Origin: Pseudomonadota bacterium
GTDB lineage: Bacteria > Pseudomonadota > Gammaproteobacteria > Burkholderiales > Burkholderiaceae_B
Assembly: GCA_023440825.1 (NCBI GenBank)
Contig: JAEXRL010000027.1
Coordinates: 29,524-93,523, forward strand
Direction of reading: 5' to 3'
Length of the DNA: 64,000 nucleotides
Part shown: piece after piece, positions 36,416-43,974 of the stretch
Numbering within the stretch: the stretch's first letter is position 1
Layout of the letters: the number at the start of each line of letters is the position of its first letter
Notes under the pieces: generated by a model
What the model saw: only the letters and a program-made list of their open reading frames with translations
What the model was told of the DNA's origin: nothing
Database searches by the model: none
Program-made: the position numbers and the translations under genes

Positions 36416-38683
36416 CTACTCTCTTGCTGGCCGCTCACGTAATAAGCGCAAACTATTCACCACAACGAGCAAGCTAGCACCCACATCAGCAAATACGGCC
36501 ATCCACATACTGGCCATGCCCAGCATAGCCAGAACAAGAAATACTGCTTTGATTCCTAACGCTGCCGTAATATTTTGTACCAGCACCCTATGCAAACGCT
36601 TCGAGAGCACAATAATGTCTGGAATTTTTTGCAAAGCGTCATCCATCAATGCAATATCCGCGGTTTCTATAGCCATATCAGAGCCCATAGCCCCCATTGC
36701 TATGCCTATGTCTGCACGTGCCAGAGCTGGAGCATCGTTAATGCCATCCCCTACCATGGCCACTACGCCTAGTGCGCTTTTACTCGCCACCCAATCTTGC
36801 TTGTCCTGCGGCAATAAAGCGGCCTCGTAGTCTGAAATGCCCGCCTGCTTGGCCATGTAGCGTACCGCAGCTAAGTGATCGCCCGATAATATAGTTGGCT
36901 GCACCCCCTCATGCTGCAACTGCTGCACAATAGCGTGCGCCTCGGGTTTGAGCTCATCCATCACGGCAAACAGCATCAGCAAACCCTCTTGGCTCCCTAA
37001 GTACACCAAAGTCGCTCCCTGCTCTGCCACTTCTTGCTCTATGGGCTGCCACGCAGTTTGCTGCCCGCTTAACTGCAATACCCACTCGCGCTTACCCAAA
37101 CGCAAAGATTGACCTTGCCAGTTAGCCTGTACCCCTGCCCCAGGTGTGGCGGCAAAATCAGACACCACTACAGCATCATCGCTTAAGGTGGAAAAAGCCT
37201 TAGCCACAGCCTGAGAGGCGGGGTGATCAGAGCGCTGCGCTAGCAAACTGGCCCATATACGATATTGCTGAGCTTGCGTAGCGTCAGCCAAGGCATAATC
37301 CGCTTGTAGCACCGGATGACCCTTGGTCAAGGTACCGGTTTTATCTAAAGCCAAATAACGGATGTGTCGCGCTTTCTCCAAATACGCCCCTCCCTTAACC
37401 AGTATGCCCATGCGGGCGGCCTGCGCCAAGGCACTGACTACTGCAATAGGGGTGGAAATCACCAGAGCACACGGGCAGGCAATGACGAGCAGCACCAGCG
37501 CCTTATAAATAGCTGCAGACCAACTCCAGCCTGCCAGCAAAGGCAAAAGTAACGCCACTCCTAGGGCCAACAGCACAACGGCGGGTGTGTAATAACGGGC
37601 AAACTGATCGACCATGCGTTGTACAGGGGCTTTATTCGCTTGAGCTTGCTGGACGGAGCGCGCAATACGGGCAAGCAAGGTCTGATCAAAAGCGCCACTG
37701 GCCTGATACTGCACTTCATTCATGCCGTTAATAGAGCCTGCATACAGCAGTTCACCCGCCGCTTTCTCCACCGGAGCACTTTCTCCGGTGATGTGCGCTT
37801 GATTGACTACGGCAATACCCTCTCGCAAATAACCATCCAGAGCTAAGCGCGCACCTGGCGCCACCCGTAACCACCAACCCGCCTGTACGTCCCGAGCGGC
37901 TCGTGTTTCCCATTGTTGGCCATCACGGCTTGCCATCACCGTATCCGGGCTAAGCTGCATCAAACTATCTACGGCTAAGCGCGCTTTTTCCAAAGAGCGG
38001 GCTTCTAACCACTCGGCCAGACTGAACAGGGACATGACCATCGCCGCTTCAGGCCACTGGCCTAAAAAAACCGCCCCCGTTACCGCAATACTCATCAAGG
38101 CGTTGATATTTAGCTGTAGATTTTTTAAAGCGATGATCCCCTTGCGATAAACACCTACTCCGCTCAGGGCTATGGCCACCACAGACAAGGCAATAACGCC
38201 GAGCGGAGTCAGACCTAACCATCCCAGAAGCTCTGCCATTAAGGCCAGTACAACGGCGAAAACAATGCGCCACACGGACGAACCGGTTTTCGGCGCGACA
38301 ATCTGCTTAGTCTGTTCGGCCTGTGTGGGCGTGAACCCCAGCGCCTGCAAAGCTTTCAGCACGGGCTCTCGCTGCCCGCTATCGTGCTCTACCTGTAAAT
38401 GGCGCTGTAGCAAGTCAAACTCAAGATGCCGGACACTGCTGAGCTTGCCCAGCTTATTGCGTATCATCTGCTCCTCAGCCGGACAATCCATCTCAGGTAT
38501 GTATACATGCAATCGCGTAGCGGTGCTGGCGGGTATAGTCGCCGTCCCTGCCACAGTACTGCAGGCAGCTTGAGCGGCATGATCATGGCTATGTTCCAAA
38601 TCATTCCCGCAGCCAGAGTGCTGTGCAGCCTGAGCACATTCGGAGTTTTCCCGCGGAAAGTTGGCTTGACTAGATGGTTTCAT
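36416..38683 (-). CDS. cadA: Heavy-metal P1B-type ATPase (Cd/Zn/Pb exporter, CadA/ZntA-like)
   Basis: A 755-aa exporter. The N-terminus is His/Cys rich (HSGCGNDLEHSHDH, a likely metal-binding tail). A heavy-metal-associated domain with MDCPAEE (Cys67) follows. The membrane metal site is CPC at 403-405; the actuator motif is TGES (299-302); the phosphorylated Asp447 is in DKTGT. This combination is the divalent soft-metal exporter group, not copper exporters. The ATG at 38683 gives a normal N-terminus; the longer frame uses TTG. It is divergent from a CadR/PbrR-type regulator, which supports Cd/Pb/Zn as substrates. Confidence 0.93.
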   Translation of the reverse strand: MKPSSQANFPRENSECAQAAQHSGCGNDLEHSHDHAAQAACSTVAGTATIPASTATRLHVYIPEMDCPAEEQMIRNKLGKLSSVRHLEFDLLQRHLQVEHDSGQREPVLKALQALGFTPTQAEQTKQIVAPKTGSSVWRIVFAVVLALMAELLGWLGLTPLGVIALSVVAIALSGVGVYRKGIIALKNLQLNINALMSIAVTGAVFLGQWPEAAMVMSLFSLAEWLEARSLEKARLAVDSLMQLSPDTVMASRDGQQWETRAARDVQAGWWLRVAPGARLALDGYLREGIAVVNQAHITGESAPVEKAAGELLYAGSINGMNEVQYQASGAFDQTLLARIARSVQQAQANKAPVQRMVDQFARYYTPAVVLLALGVALLLPLLAGWSWSAAIYKALVLLVIACPCALVISTPIAVVSALAQAARMGILVKGGAYLEKARHIRYLALDKTGTLTKGHPVLQADYALADATQAQQYRIWASLLAQRSDHPASQAVAKAFSTLSDDAVVVSDFAATPGAGVQANWQGQSLRLGKREWVLQLSGQQTAWQPIEQEVAEQGATLVYLGSQEGLLMLFAVMDELKPEAHAIVQQLQHEGVQPTILSGDHLAAVRYMAKQAGISDYEAALLPQDKQDWVASKSALGVVAMVGDGINDAPALARADIGIAMGAMGSDMAIETADIALMDDALQKIPDIIVLSKRLHRVLVQNITAALGIKAVFLVLAMLGMASMWMAVFADVGASLLVVVNSLRLLRERPARE

Positions 38684-38770
38684 ACTGTCAGTCTTCTCTG
38701 TAGTTAACTCAATGTATACACAGTAGAAAGCCTGAAGCAACTACAAGGTCAAGCCCACTGGGAGCCCAAC
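38684..38770. promoter_or_regulatory. MerR-type promoter/operator between cadA and cadR
   Basis: On the minus strand TTGACC (38752-38747) is followed after 21 bases by a TACTGT -10-like element (38725-38720). The overlong spacer contains ACCTTGTAGT-TG-CTTCAGGCT, an imperfect dyad like those bound by CadR/PbrR proteins. MerR-family activators need such stretched spacers. It would drive cadA; the divergent regulator gene starts at 38771. Confidence 0.75.
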
Positions 38771-39202
38771 ATGAAAATCGGTGATCTGGCACAAGCCGCC
38801 CATTGCACCCCCGAAACCATACGTTATTACGAAAAAACGGGTTTACTACTAGCGCCCCAACGCTCCGCTGCCAACTATCGCGTCTACACGGACACTCATC
38901 TGCAACGCTTACGCTTTATACGCAATTGTCGTAGCTTAGACATGACTCATGAGGAAATCCGCAGTCTGCTTGAGTACATTGACCATCCACCTAATGACTG
39001 CGCACCCGTAAACGACTTAATCGAAGAGCATATAGAACACGTTGATGTTCGTTTACGGGAGCTAGAAACGCTGCGCCATCAGCTCAGTGAGCTACGCAAT
39101 AGTTGCCATCGCCCCGGTGGGCTTGAGCAATGTGGCATCGTCAATAGTCTGCGCCTGATGGATACAGAACCTAACAACAAAAGTAACACCCATCTGGGCT
39201 AG
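38771..39202 (+). CDS. cadR: MerR-family metal sensor, CadR/PbrR type
   Basis: A 143-aa regulator. The N-terminal MerR helix-turn-helix (MKIGDLAQAAHCTPETIRYYEKTGLL) is followed by a coiled-coil. Metal-binding cysteines are at positions 77, 112 and 121 (DCAPV; SCHRPGGLEQCGI), a spacing like PbrR and close to CadR, rather than the mercury MerR pattern. It should activate cadA in response to Cd or Pb (possibly Zn). Its TAG stop overlaps the stop of the convergent YeeE gene: both use the same CTAG at 39199-39202. Confidence 0.9.
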   Translation: MKIGDLAQAAHCTPETIRYYEKTGLLLAPQRSAANYRVYTDTHLQRLRFIRNCRSLDMTHEEIRSLLEYIDHPPNDCAPVNDLIEEHIEHVDVRLRELETLRHQLSELRNSCHRPGGLEQCGIVNSLRLMDTEPNNKSNTHLG

Positions 39203-39630
39203 CGCTTACCACTTAAGTACTTATGGGCACTAGCCCCCAGCAGCATTGCTGCTACAAAAATAAGAGCCTGTGTGGAACCAGAACCTAGCAGCACCAAAGC
39301 AGGCCCCGGACATACTCCCAACAAGCCCCAGCCAATACCAAATAAGGCAGCTCCCAGCACTAAAGGCCTGTCTATAGTTCGTGAGGTGGGCAATTGAATC
39401 GCTAGGGGCTGAACCCCTAAAGTCAGGGGAATGCGTTTAGCTCGCGCAAAAGGTAAGTACGCAACCGTAATCGCCCCGCCCATCACAAAGGCTAAAGACG
39501 GATCCCAATTACCCGCCAAATCCAGAAAGGCCAGCACTTTAGACGGATCAGCCAAGCCTGATAGCAAGAGCCCTAAACCAAATAGCAAGCCACTAAGTAA
39601 AGCAAAAATACGTGTTTTCATTCTAAGCAC
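39199..39630 (-). CDS. YeeE/YedE (DUF6691)-type half-transporter, second copy
   Basis: A 143-aa hydrophobic protein with about four membrane segments and the sulfur-transporter pattern GLLFGLGLLLSGLADPSKVLAFLDLAG and LFGIGWGLLGVCPGPALV, including Cys in the CPGPA motif. It pairs with the next gene, giving two halves of a YeeE/YedE-like channel thought to move thiosulfate or other sulfur species. It starts three bases after the first half ends, and ends in CTAG shared with cadR. Confidence 0.88.
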   Translation of the reverse strand: MLRMKTRIFALLSGLLFGLGLLLSGLADPSKVLAFLDLAGNWDPSLAFVMGGAITVAYLPFARAKRIPLTLGVQPLAIQLPTSRTIDRPLVLGAALFGIGWGLLGVCPGPALVLLGSGSTQALIFVAAMLLGASAHKYLSGKR

Positions 39631-39633
39631 CCA

Positions 39634-40062
39634 CTACATCACGTGACGCACCACATAGACCGTGGCAAACCCCAGCAACATAAAACACACTGTTGCCACT
39701 AAGGAACGAGGCGATAAACGAGCCAAGCCACACACACCATGCCCACTTGTGCAGCCTGAGCCCATACTGGTTCCCACACCAACCAACAAACCGGCGGCAA
39801 GGACCCATACCCAAGACGGGGCGGAAACAACAGGCACCGCTCCACCCAATGCCATATAGACATAGGGGCTCAGCAACACCCCTAATAACCAGGCCCAACG
39901 CCATGCCTTATCTGTAGAGCTTCGCTGCACCAAGCCTGACACTATGCCGCTAACGCCTAAAATACGCCCATTCGTCAATAATAAAATACTTACCGCCACA
40001 CCAATTAAGCCACCCCCCAACAACGCGGACCAAGGGGTGAAGGCCGCCCAGTTAATGCTCAT
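39634..40062 (-). CDS. YeeE/YedE-family half-transporter, first copy
   Basis: A 142-aa membrane protein with the motif GGGLIGVAVSILLLTNGRILGVSGIVSGL and GTSMGSGCTSGHGVCGLARLSPRSLVATV, the latter carrying two conserved cysteines of the YeeE/YedE sulfur-transport family. The start at ATG 40062 is supported by GGAG seven bases upstream. It overlaps the end of the ArsR regulator gene by 11 bases, so they are cotranscribed. It is likely involved in sulfur-compound transport linked to persulfide detoxification. Confidence 0.88.
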   Translation of the reverse strand: MSINWAAFTPWSALLGGGLIGVAVSILLLTNGRILGVSGIVSGLVQRSSTDKAWRWAWLLGVLLSPYVYMALGGAVPVVSAPSWVWVLAAGLLVGVGTSMGSGCTSGHGVCGLARLSPRSLVATVCFMLLGFATVYVVRHVM

Positions 40063-40369
40063 GTTTAGACTCCTGCGGGGCACAATAGATTTGATATAAA
40101 GTTTGCATAATGCGCAGCACATCAGGATGGTGCAGGCTGTAATACATATACTTGCCCTCTCGTCTCACCTGCAGCAACCCCTCTGTGCGCAACACCGCTA
40201 GCTGCTGGGATAAGGTGGGCTGGGTAATGCCAGTTATTTCTAAGAGTTGACCCACGTTAAGCTCCTGATCGACCAGAGCACATAAAATAAGCAAGCGGTC
40301 TTGATTGGCCAGCTTACTTAATAGGCGACTGGCAGAGCCGCTCGCCTGCCGTAAGGCATCCAGATCCAT
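40052..40369 (-). CDS. bigR: ArsR-family repressor, BigR/SqrR-type persulfide sensor
   Basis: A 105-aa winged-helix regulator. The HTH is in LLEITGITQPTLSQQLAVLRTEGLLQVRREGKYMYYSL. Two cysteines, Cys30 (LILCALVD) and Cys96 (YQIYCAPQ), are 66 residues apart. That is the spacing of the persulfide-responsive pair in BigR (42/108) and SqrR (41/107) as I know it. The start at ATG 40369 discards an untypical hydrophobic N-terminal extension in the longer frame. It is divergent from a persulfide dioxygenase and is followed by two YeeE genes, the usual BigR neighbourhood. Confidence 0.88.
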   Translation of the reverse strand: MDLDALRQASGSASRLLSKLANQDRLLILCALVDQELNVGQLLEITGITQPTLSQQLAVLRTEGLLQVRREGKYMYYSLHHPDVLRIMQTLYQIYCAPQESKHEH

Positions 40370-40447
40370 ATGTACACACCATAAATTAACAAAAATACAA
40401 TATATAATATTATATAATATACAAACGCAAATTAATAGAGGTCTTTT
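40370..40447. promoter_or_regulatory. Operator region between bigR and persulfide dioxygenase
   Basis: This short AT-rich gap contains a perfect 16-base palindrome TATATAATATTATATA (40401-40416) near its centre. ArsR-type repressors of the BigR group bind AT-rich dyads in this position. It is placed to control both divergent units at once. Confidence 0.75.
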
Positions 40448-41314
40448 ATGCTCAAGGTAATTGTCCACACCTTCTTTGACTCAGACAGCTCCACCTTCAG
40501 TTATGTGGTCTATAGCCCCGATCAGCCTGAGTGCGCCATTATTGACTCTGTACTGGACTACGACGCCGCTGCCGCCCGTACCAGCACCCGCTCTGCGACA
40601 AAAATTGTCCAGTTCATTCAAGAGAAACAATTGCGCACTGAATGGATACTTGAAACGCATGCTCATGCCGACCACCTCTCAGCAGCGGCCTGGCTGCAGC
40701 AAGAACTAGGCGGAAAAATCGCTATTGGTCAACATATAAGCCAAGTGCAAAGCAGCTTCAGTCGTATTTTTGGCTTAGAACACGAACTACGTACAGATGG
40801 CACTCCCTTTGATTACTTGTTCAAAGCGGACGAAACCTTTTATATTGGCCAAATTCCAGTACAAGCGCTACATGTCCCCGGACACACCCCCGCAGACATG
40901 GCCTACGTCATCAATACTGTAGGCGTATTCGTAGGAGACACCCTATTTCAACCGGATGTCGGCACCGCACGCTGCGACTTTCCAGGAGGTAGCGCTGCCA
41001 CGCTCTACGACTCAATACAACGCTTACTCAGCCTGCCTGATGACACCGTTTTGTATATGTGTCACGACTATCCGCCTCAAGATAGGCCCTTAAAATCCAC
41101 TTGCACGGTCGCTGAACAAAAAAGAGCAAACATTCATGTTCACCAAGGAGTGAGTAAACAAGAGTTTGTACGCATGAGACAGGCGCGTGACCACACCCTA
41201 AGCATGCCACGCCTAATCTTGCCTGCTATACAAATGAATATACGAGCCGGCCACGAGCCAGAACCTGATGAACAAGGCAGACGCTACCTAAAACTACCTC
41301 TTAATACCCTGTAG
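40448..41314 (+). CDS. Persulfide dioxygenase (ETHE1/Blh-like metallo-beta-lactamase fold)
   Basis: A 288-aa cytosolic enzyme. The metallo-beta-lactamase motif THAHADHLSAA gives the metal ligands, with further ligands in LHVPGHTPADM and the GDTLF segment; the C-terminal part matches the Blh/PDO group. It oxidises glutathione persulfide to sulfite. A good AGAGG lies six bases before the ATG. It is divergent from the BigR-like sensor. The gene is probably induced by sulfide or persulfide. Confidence 0.92.
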   Translation: MLKVIVHTFFDSDSSTFSYVVYSPDQPECAIIDSVLDYDAAAARTSTRSATKIVQFIQEKQLRTEWILETHAHADHLSAAAWLQQELGGKIAIGQHISQVQSSFSRIFGLEHELRTDGTPFDYLFKADETFYIGQIPVQALHVPGHTPADMAYVINTVGVFVGDTLFQPDVGTARCDFPGGSAATLYDSIQRLLSLPDDTVLYMCHDYPPQDRPLKSTCTVAEQKRANIHVHQGVSKQEFVRMRQARDHTLSMPRLILPAIQMNIRAGHEPEPDEQGRRYLKLPLNTL

Positions 41315-41407
41315 TGAATCACTGTTTCACTTCAATGTCTTACTTGACCCTGGCGATCTAAACGGTCAGCATGCTTATTGCCAATGAACCACTACTCGGA
41401 GTCCACC

Positions 41408-41788
41408 ATGAGCTACCTCGCCATTAAGCACTTACACGCCACCGCCGCCTGTCTGAGCTTATTGTTTTTTATTGTGCGCGCATACTGGTCAGTCAGCGAG
41501 TCAACCCAATTAAAAACTAAGTTTGTCCGGATTACGCCTCACATTATCGACACTATTTTCCTCGTTTCTGGTCTGGCACTCGCAGCCCAGCTAGGCGCTG
41601 CAGCAGGCCAACCCTGGCTCATCACCAAGATTGTCTTATTAATCGTTTACATCATCTTGGGCGTGTATGCCATTAAACGGGGAAAAACGCCGAAAAGCCG
41701 TGCCGTAGCCGCCTGTCTGGCTGTGTTGGTATTCCTATACATTATAGGCGTGGCTATACACCATAGCCCCGCCTCGTGGTTTGCATAA
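41408..41788 (+). CDS. SirB2-family membrane protein
   Basis: A 126-aa protein with four membrane segments and the family start YLAIKHLHATAACLSLLFFIVR. SirB-type proteins have no well-established biochemical role. The ATG at 41408 is chosen because GGAG precedes it by about seven bases; the longer frame adds ten residues. It lies between the persulfide dioxygenase and the convergent YeiH transporter and may be cotranscribed with the former, though the 93-base gap leaves that open. Confidence 0.85.
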   Translation: MSYLAIKHLHATAACLSLLFFIVRAYWSVSESTQLKTKFVRITPHIIDTIFLVSGLALAAQLGAAAGQPWLITKIVLLIVYIILGVYAIKRGKTPKSRAVAACLAVLVFLYIIGVAIHHSPASWFA

Positions 41789-41789
41789 T

Positions 41790-42860
41790 CTACCAAACCC
41801 CTATCCACTGTTGCACGGCCAGACTGCTTAGGGCAACTGCCAACCATACGCCCAGCCCTAATAGGGCTGGCCGGGCGCCCGCTCGTCGCATAATGCTTAG
41901 ATCAGATGACAAACCAATCGCAGAAAGCGCCAGCACCATCAAAGCCTGAGCCGCGAAGCGCAATGGCTCTAACCAGCTCATGGGCACCAGACCTGCGGAG
42001 CGTAAGGCAGCGGCCAAAATAAACCACAGAATAAACCAAGGGATAATACGCATAATTTGAACTTTGCTACCCGCTTGCTTATGTTTCCAAATTTGCCAAA
42101 CTGCCAGCACAAAACAGATAGGCACAATCAGCGTTGCACGTGTCAGCTTTACAATCGTGGCATGGTCACCGGCTTGATTACTATAACTATATCCAGCAGC
42201 CACTACCGAGGATGTATCATTAATGGCTGTACCAGCCCAGACACCAAAGCCAGCATCTGACATATGCAATACATGCCCAAAAAAGGGAAAAATCAGTACG
42301 GCTACAATATTAAAAATAAATATGGTCGAAATGGCGAGTGCTACCTCGTGCTCCTCAGGCTCCAGGATAGGCGTCACTGCTGCAATGGCTGAACCACCAC
42401 AAATCGCTGTACCCACCCCAATTAAGGTTCCTAGTTTTTCGGGTATACGTAGCAATCTACCCAAAACATAGGCCGACACAAAGGCGACACTGATCGTGAT
42501 TCCGGTTACGAGCAAAGAATCTGCACCCGTATGTATGACCTGTGGCAAACTTAAACCAAAACCTAAAGCAATAATTGACCATTGGAGCATGACTTTAGAA
42601 GCGAACTGCGTCCCTGGCCTGAACACCGTACCCAAGCCTACGGTATTGCGTACCAACATACCAACCACAATTCCGAATACGGGCCCACCTATAATGGGCC
42701 AAACCTCACCCAGATACAGTGCAACAAGCGCTATGGCTGCAGCTAACAGCACTCCCCAAAATCGCGAGGGTACGCGTGGCTTATCAGAATGAGTGTGTGC
42801 TTTTTTATTAAACGTGTTTTGCAAGGTGCCAGATGCACTGGCGAGTAGAGGGGTGCTCAT
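41790..42860 (-). CDS. yeiH: YeiH-family (UPF0324) putative sulfite/sulfate exporter
   Basis: A 356-aa membrane protein with about 9-10 segments. Family motifs are GTAICGGSAIAAVTPIL and WAGTAINDTSSVVAAGYSYS. YeiH homologues are annotated as putative sulfate exporters; direct evidence is limited. It is divergent from a YeiE-like LysR regulator, the same pairing as in enteric bacteria. In this neighbourhood, exporting sulfite made by the persulfide dioxygenase is a reasonable inference. Confidence 0.88.
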   Translation of the reverse strand: MSTPLLASASGTLQNTFNKKAHTHSDKPRVPSRFWGVLLAAAIALVALYLGEVWPIIGGPVFGIVVGMLVRNTVGLGTVFRPGTQFASKVMLQWSIIALGFGLSLPQVIHTGADSLLVTGITISVAFVSAYVLGRLLRIPEKLGTLIGVGTAICGGSAIAAVTPILEPEEHEVALAISTIFIFNIVAVLIFPFFGHVLHMSDAGFGVWAGTAINDTSSVVAAGYSYSNQAGDHATIVKLTRATLIVPICFVLAVWQIWKHKQAGSKVQIMRIIPWFILWFILAAALRSAGLVPMSWLEPLRFAAQALMVLALSAIGLSSDLSIMRRAGARPALLGLGVWLAVALSSLAVQQWIGVW

Positions 42861-42959
42861 AACTATTTCTCGTTAGCTCATTATTTAAAGTTATTTTAGA
42901 GTTCACCTATACATAAGAAAATTCATTATTACTTATCGTTAGTATAAATATTATTTATT
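42861..42959. promoter_or_regulatory. yeiH / yeiE divergent promoter region
   Basis: A short, very AT-rich gap of 99 bases. It contains TACT-N7-AGTA (about 42930-42944), a weak LysR-type T-N11-A dyad. No Shine-Dalgarno is visible before the regulator ATG. The regulator probably binds here to control yeiH and itself. Confidence 0.45.
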
Positions 42960-43850
42960 ATGAATCACATCAGCATAAGGCAGCTAGAAGTCTTTGTAGG
43001 CATTGCCGAACACGGCACTGTGCGTGCTTGCGCAGAGAAATTACATATGACTCAGCCGGCAGCCAGTATGGCACTAGGCGAATTAGAGAAGCAGTTGAAC
43101 ACTTTGCTTTTTGATCGTTTGCCAGGGCGTATGAGCCTGACTGGACGCGGCAAAGAATTGCTTGCCAATGCTCGTGAGGTGCTGGAGCGCTTACGTGAAA
43201 TCCAGTCTTCTGTACACCGCGATGAACAACAGGAATTACGTGGCGAACTACGTATTGGTGCGAGCAACACGGTAGGCAACTATCTGATTGGCGATCTGCT
43301 GAAAGATTTCGTTGCCCTGCATACCGCAATATCTATCCGTGTCACGGTTGCCAACACGCAAGATATCGTCAGCGATTTACTGGAGCATCGCTGTGATATT
43401 GCTTGCGTAGAAGGGCCTGTGAGTCATCCACAACTGGAAACATGGCCCTGGCGTGACGATGCTTTAGTAGTCTGTGCTGCCAGCGATCACCCTTTAAGTC
43501 GCCATACTAGCCTGCGTGAGGCAGACTTTGCGGGCGTCAACTGGATTATGCGGGAACGCGGCTCGGCATCCCGAGCGCTTACCGAACAAGCGCTGAACAC
43601 CTTGCCCACGGGACATGTCTTGATGGAAATGGGACAGGTGGAAGCGATTAAACAAGCGGTTATCGCCGGCCTAGGAATTGCCTGCTTGCCTCAAGCGGCC
43701 ACCATCGATGCAGTGGCCGCGGGAAAACTCACTATATTGCCTACCCCATTCTTACAACTCAAACGCCGTCTTTCTATCGTGTTACACAAAGGTCGTTATC
43801 AGGGGACTGTACTCAAGGCTTTTCTAAAGGCCTTGCAGATACAGGGCTAA
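42960..43850 (+). CDS. yeiE: LysR-family regulator, YeiE-like
   Basis: A 296-aa regulator. The N-terminal HTH is GTVRACAEKLHMTQPAASMALGELEKQL, followed by the LysR substrate-binding domain (about 90-290). The protein resembles YeiE, which in enterics responds to sulfite and controls sulfite-related genes. It is divergent from the yeiH gene, the classical pairing. A CysB-like or CbbR-like identity is less likely because of this neighbour. Confidence 0.82.
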   Translation: MNHISIRQLEVFVGIAEHGTVRACAEKLHMTQPAASMALGELEKQLNTLLFDRLPGRMSLTGRGKELLANAREVLERLREIQSSVHRDEQQELRGELRIGASNTVGNYLIGDLLKDFVALHTAISIRVTVANTQDIVSDLLEHRCDIACVEGPVSHPQLETWPWRDDALVVCAASDHPLSRHTSLREADFAGVNWIMRERGSASRALTEQALNTLPTGHVLMEMGQVEAIKQAVIAGLGIACLPQAATIDAVAAGKLTILPTPFLQLKRRLSIVLHKGRYQGTVLKAFLKALQIQG

Positions 43851-43870
43851 ACCGACAAAGCGGGTTATTT

Positions 43871-43972
43871 ATGTCATCGCATAGTGGTATGCTGCTTAGC
43901 ATGAACGATGATCGCATTGCTTATTATCGCTATGACCCGCCCCCCTGCCCCTATGGATTGACTCAGGACTAA
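43871..43972 (+). CDS. Possible 33-aa small ORF upstream of patatin gene
   Basis: An ATG-initiated frame of 33 codons (MSSHSGMLLSMNDDRIAYYR, then DPPPCPYGLTQD) ends two bases before the patatin ATG (TAACCATG). The patatin Shine-Dalgarno AGGA lies inside its last codons, so translation of the two would be linked. The AGCGGG upstream is a poor ribosome-binding site. It could be a leader peptide or chance. No family recognised. Confidence 0.35.
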   Translation: MSSHSGMLLSMNDDRIAYYRYDPPPCPYGLTQD

Positions 43973-43974
43973 CC

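Noticed and set aside
36351..36830. A 159-codon plus-strand frame antisense to the end of cadA.
   Set aside because: It overlaps the ATPase coding region fully, and its composition is that of a translated reverse complement.
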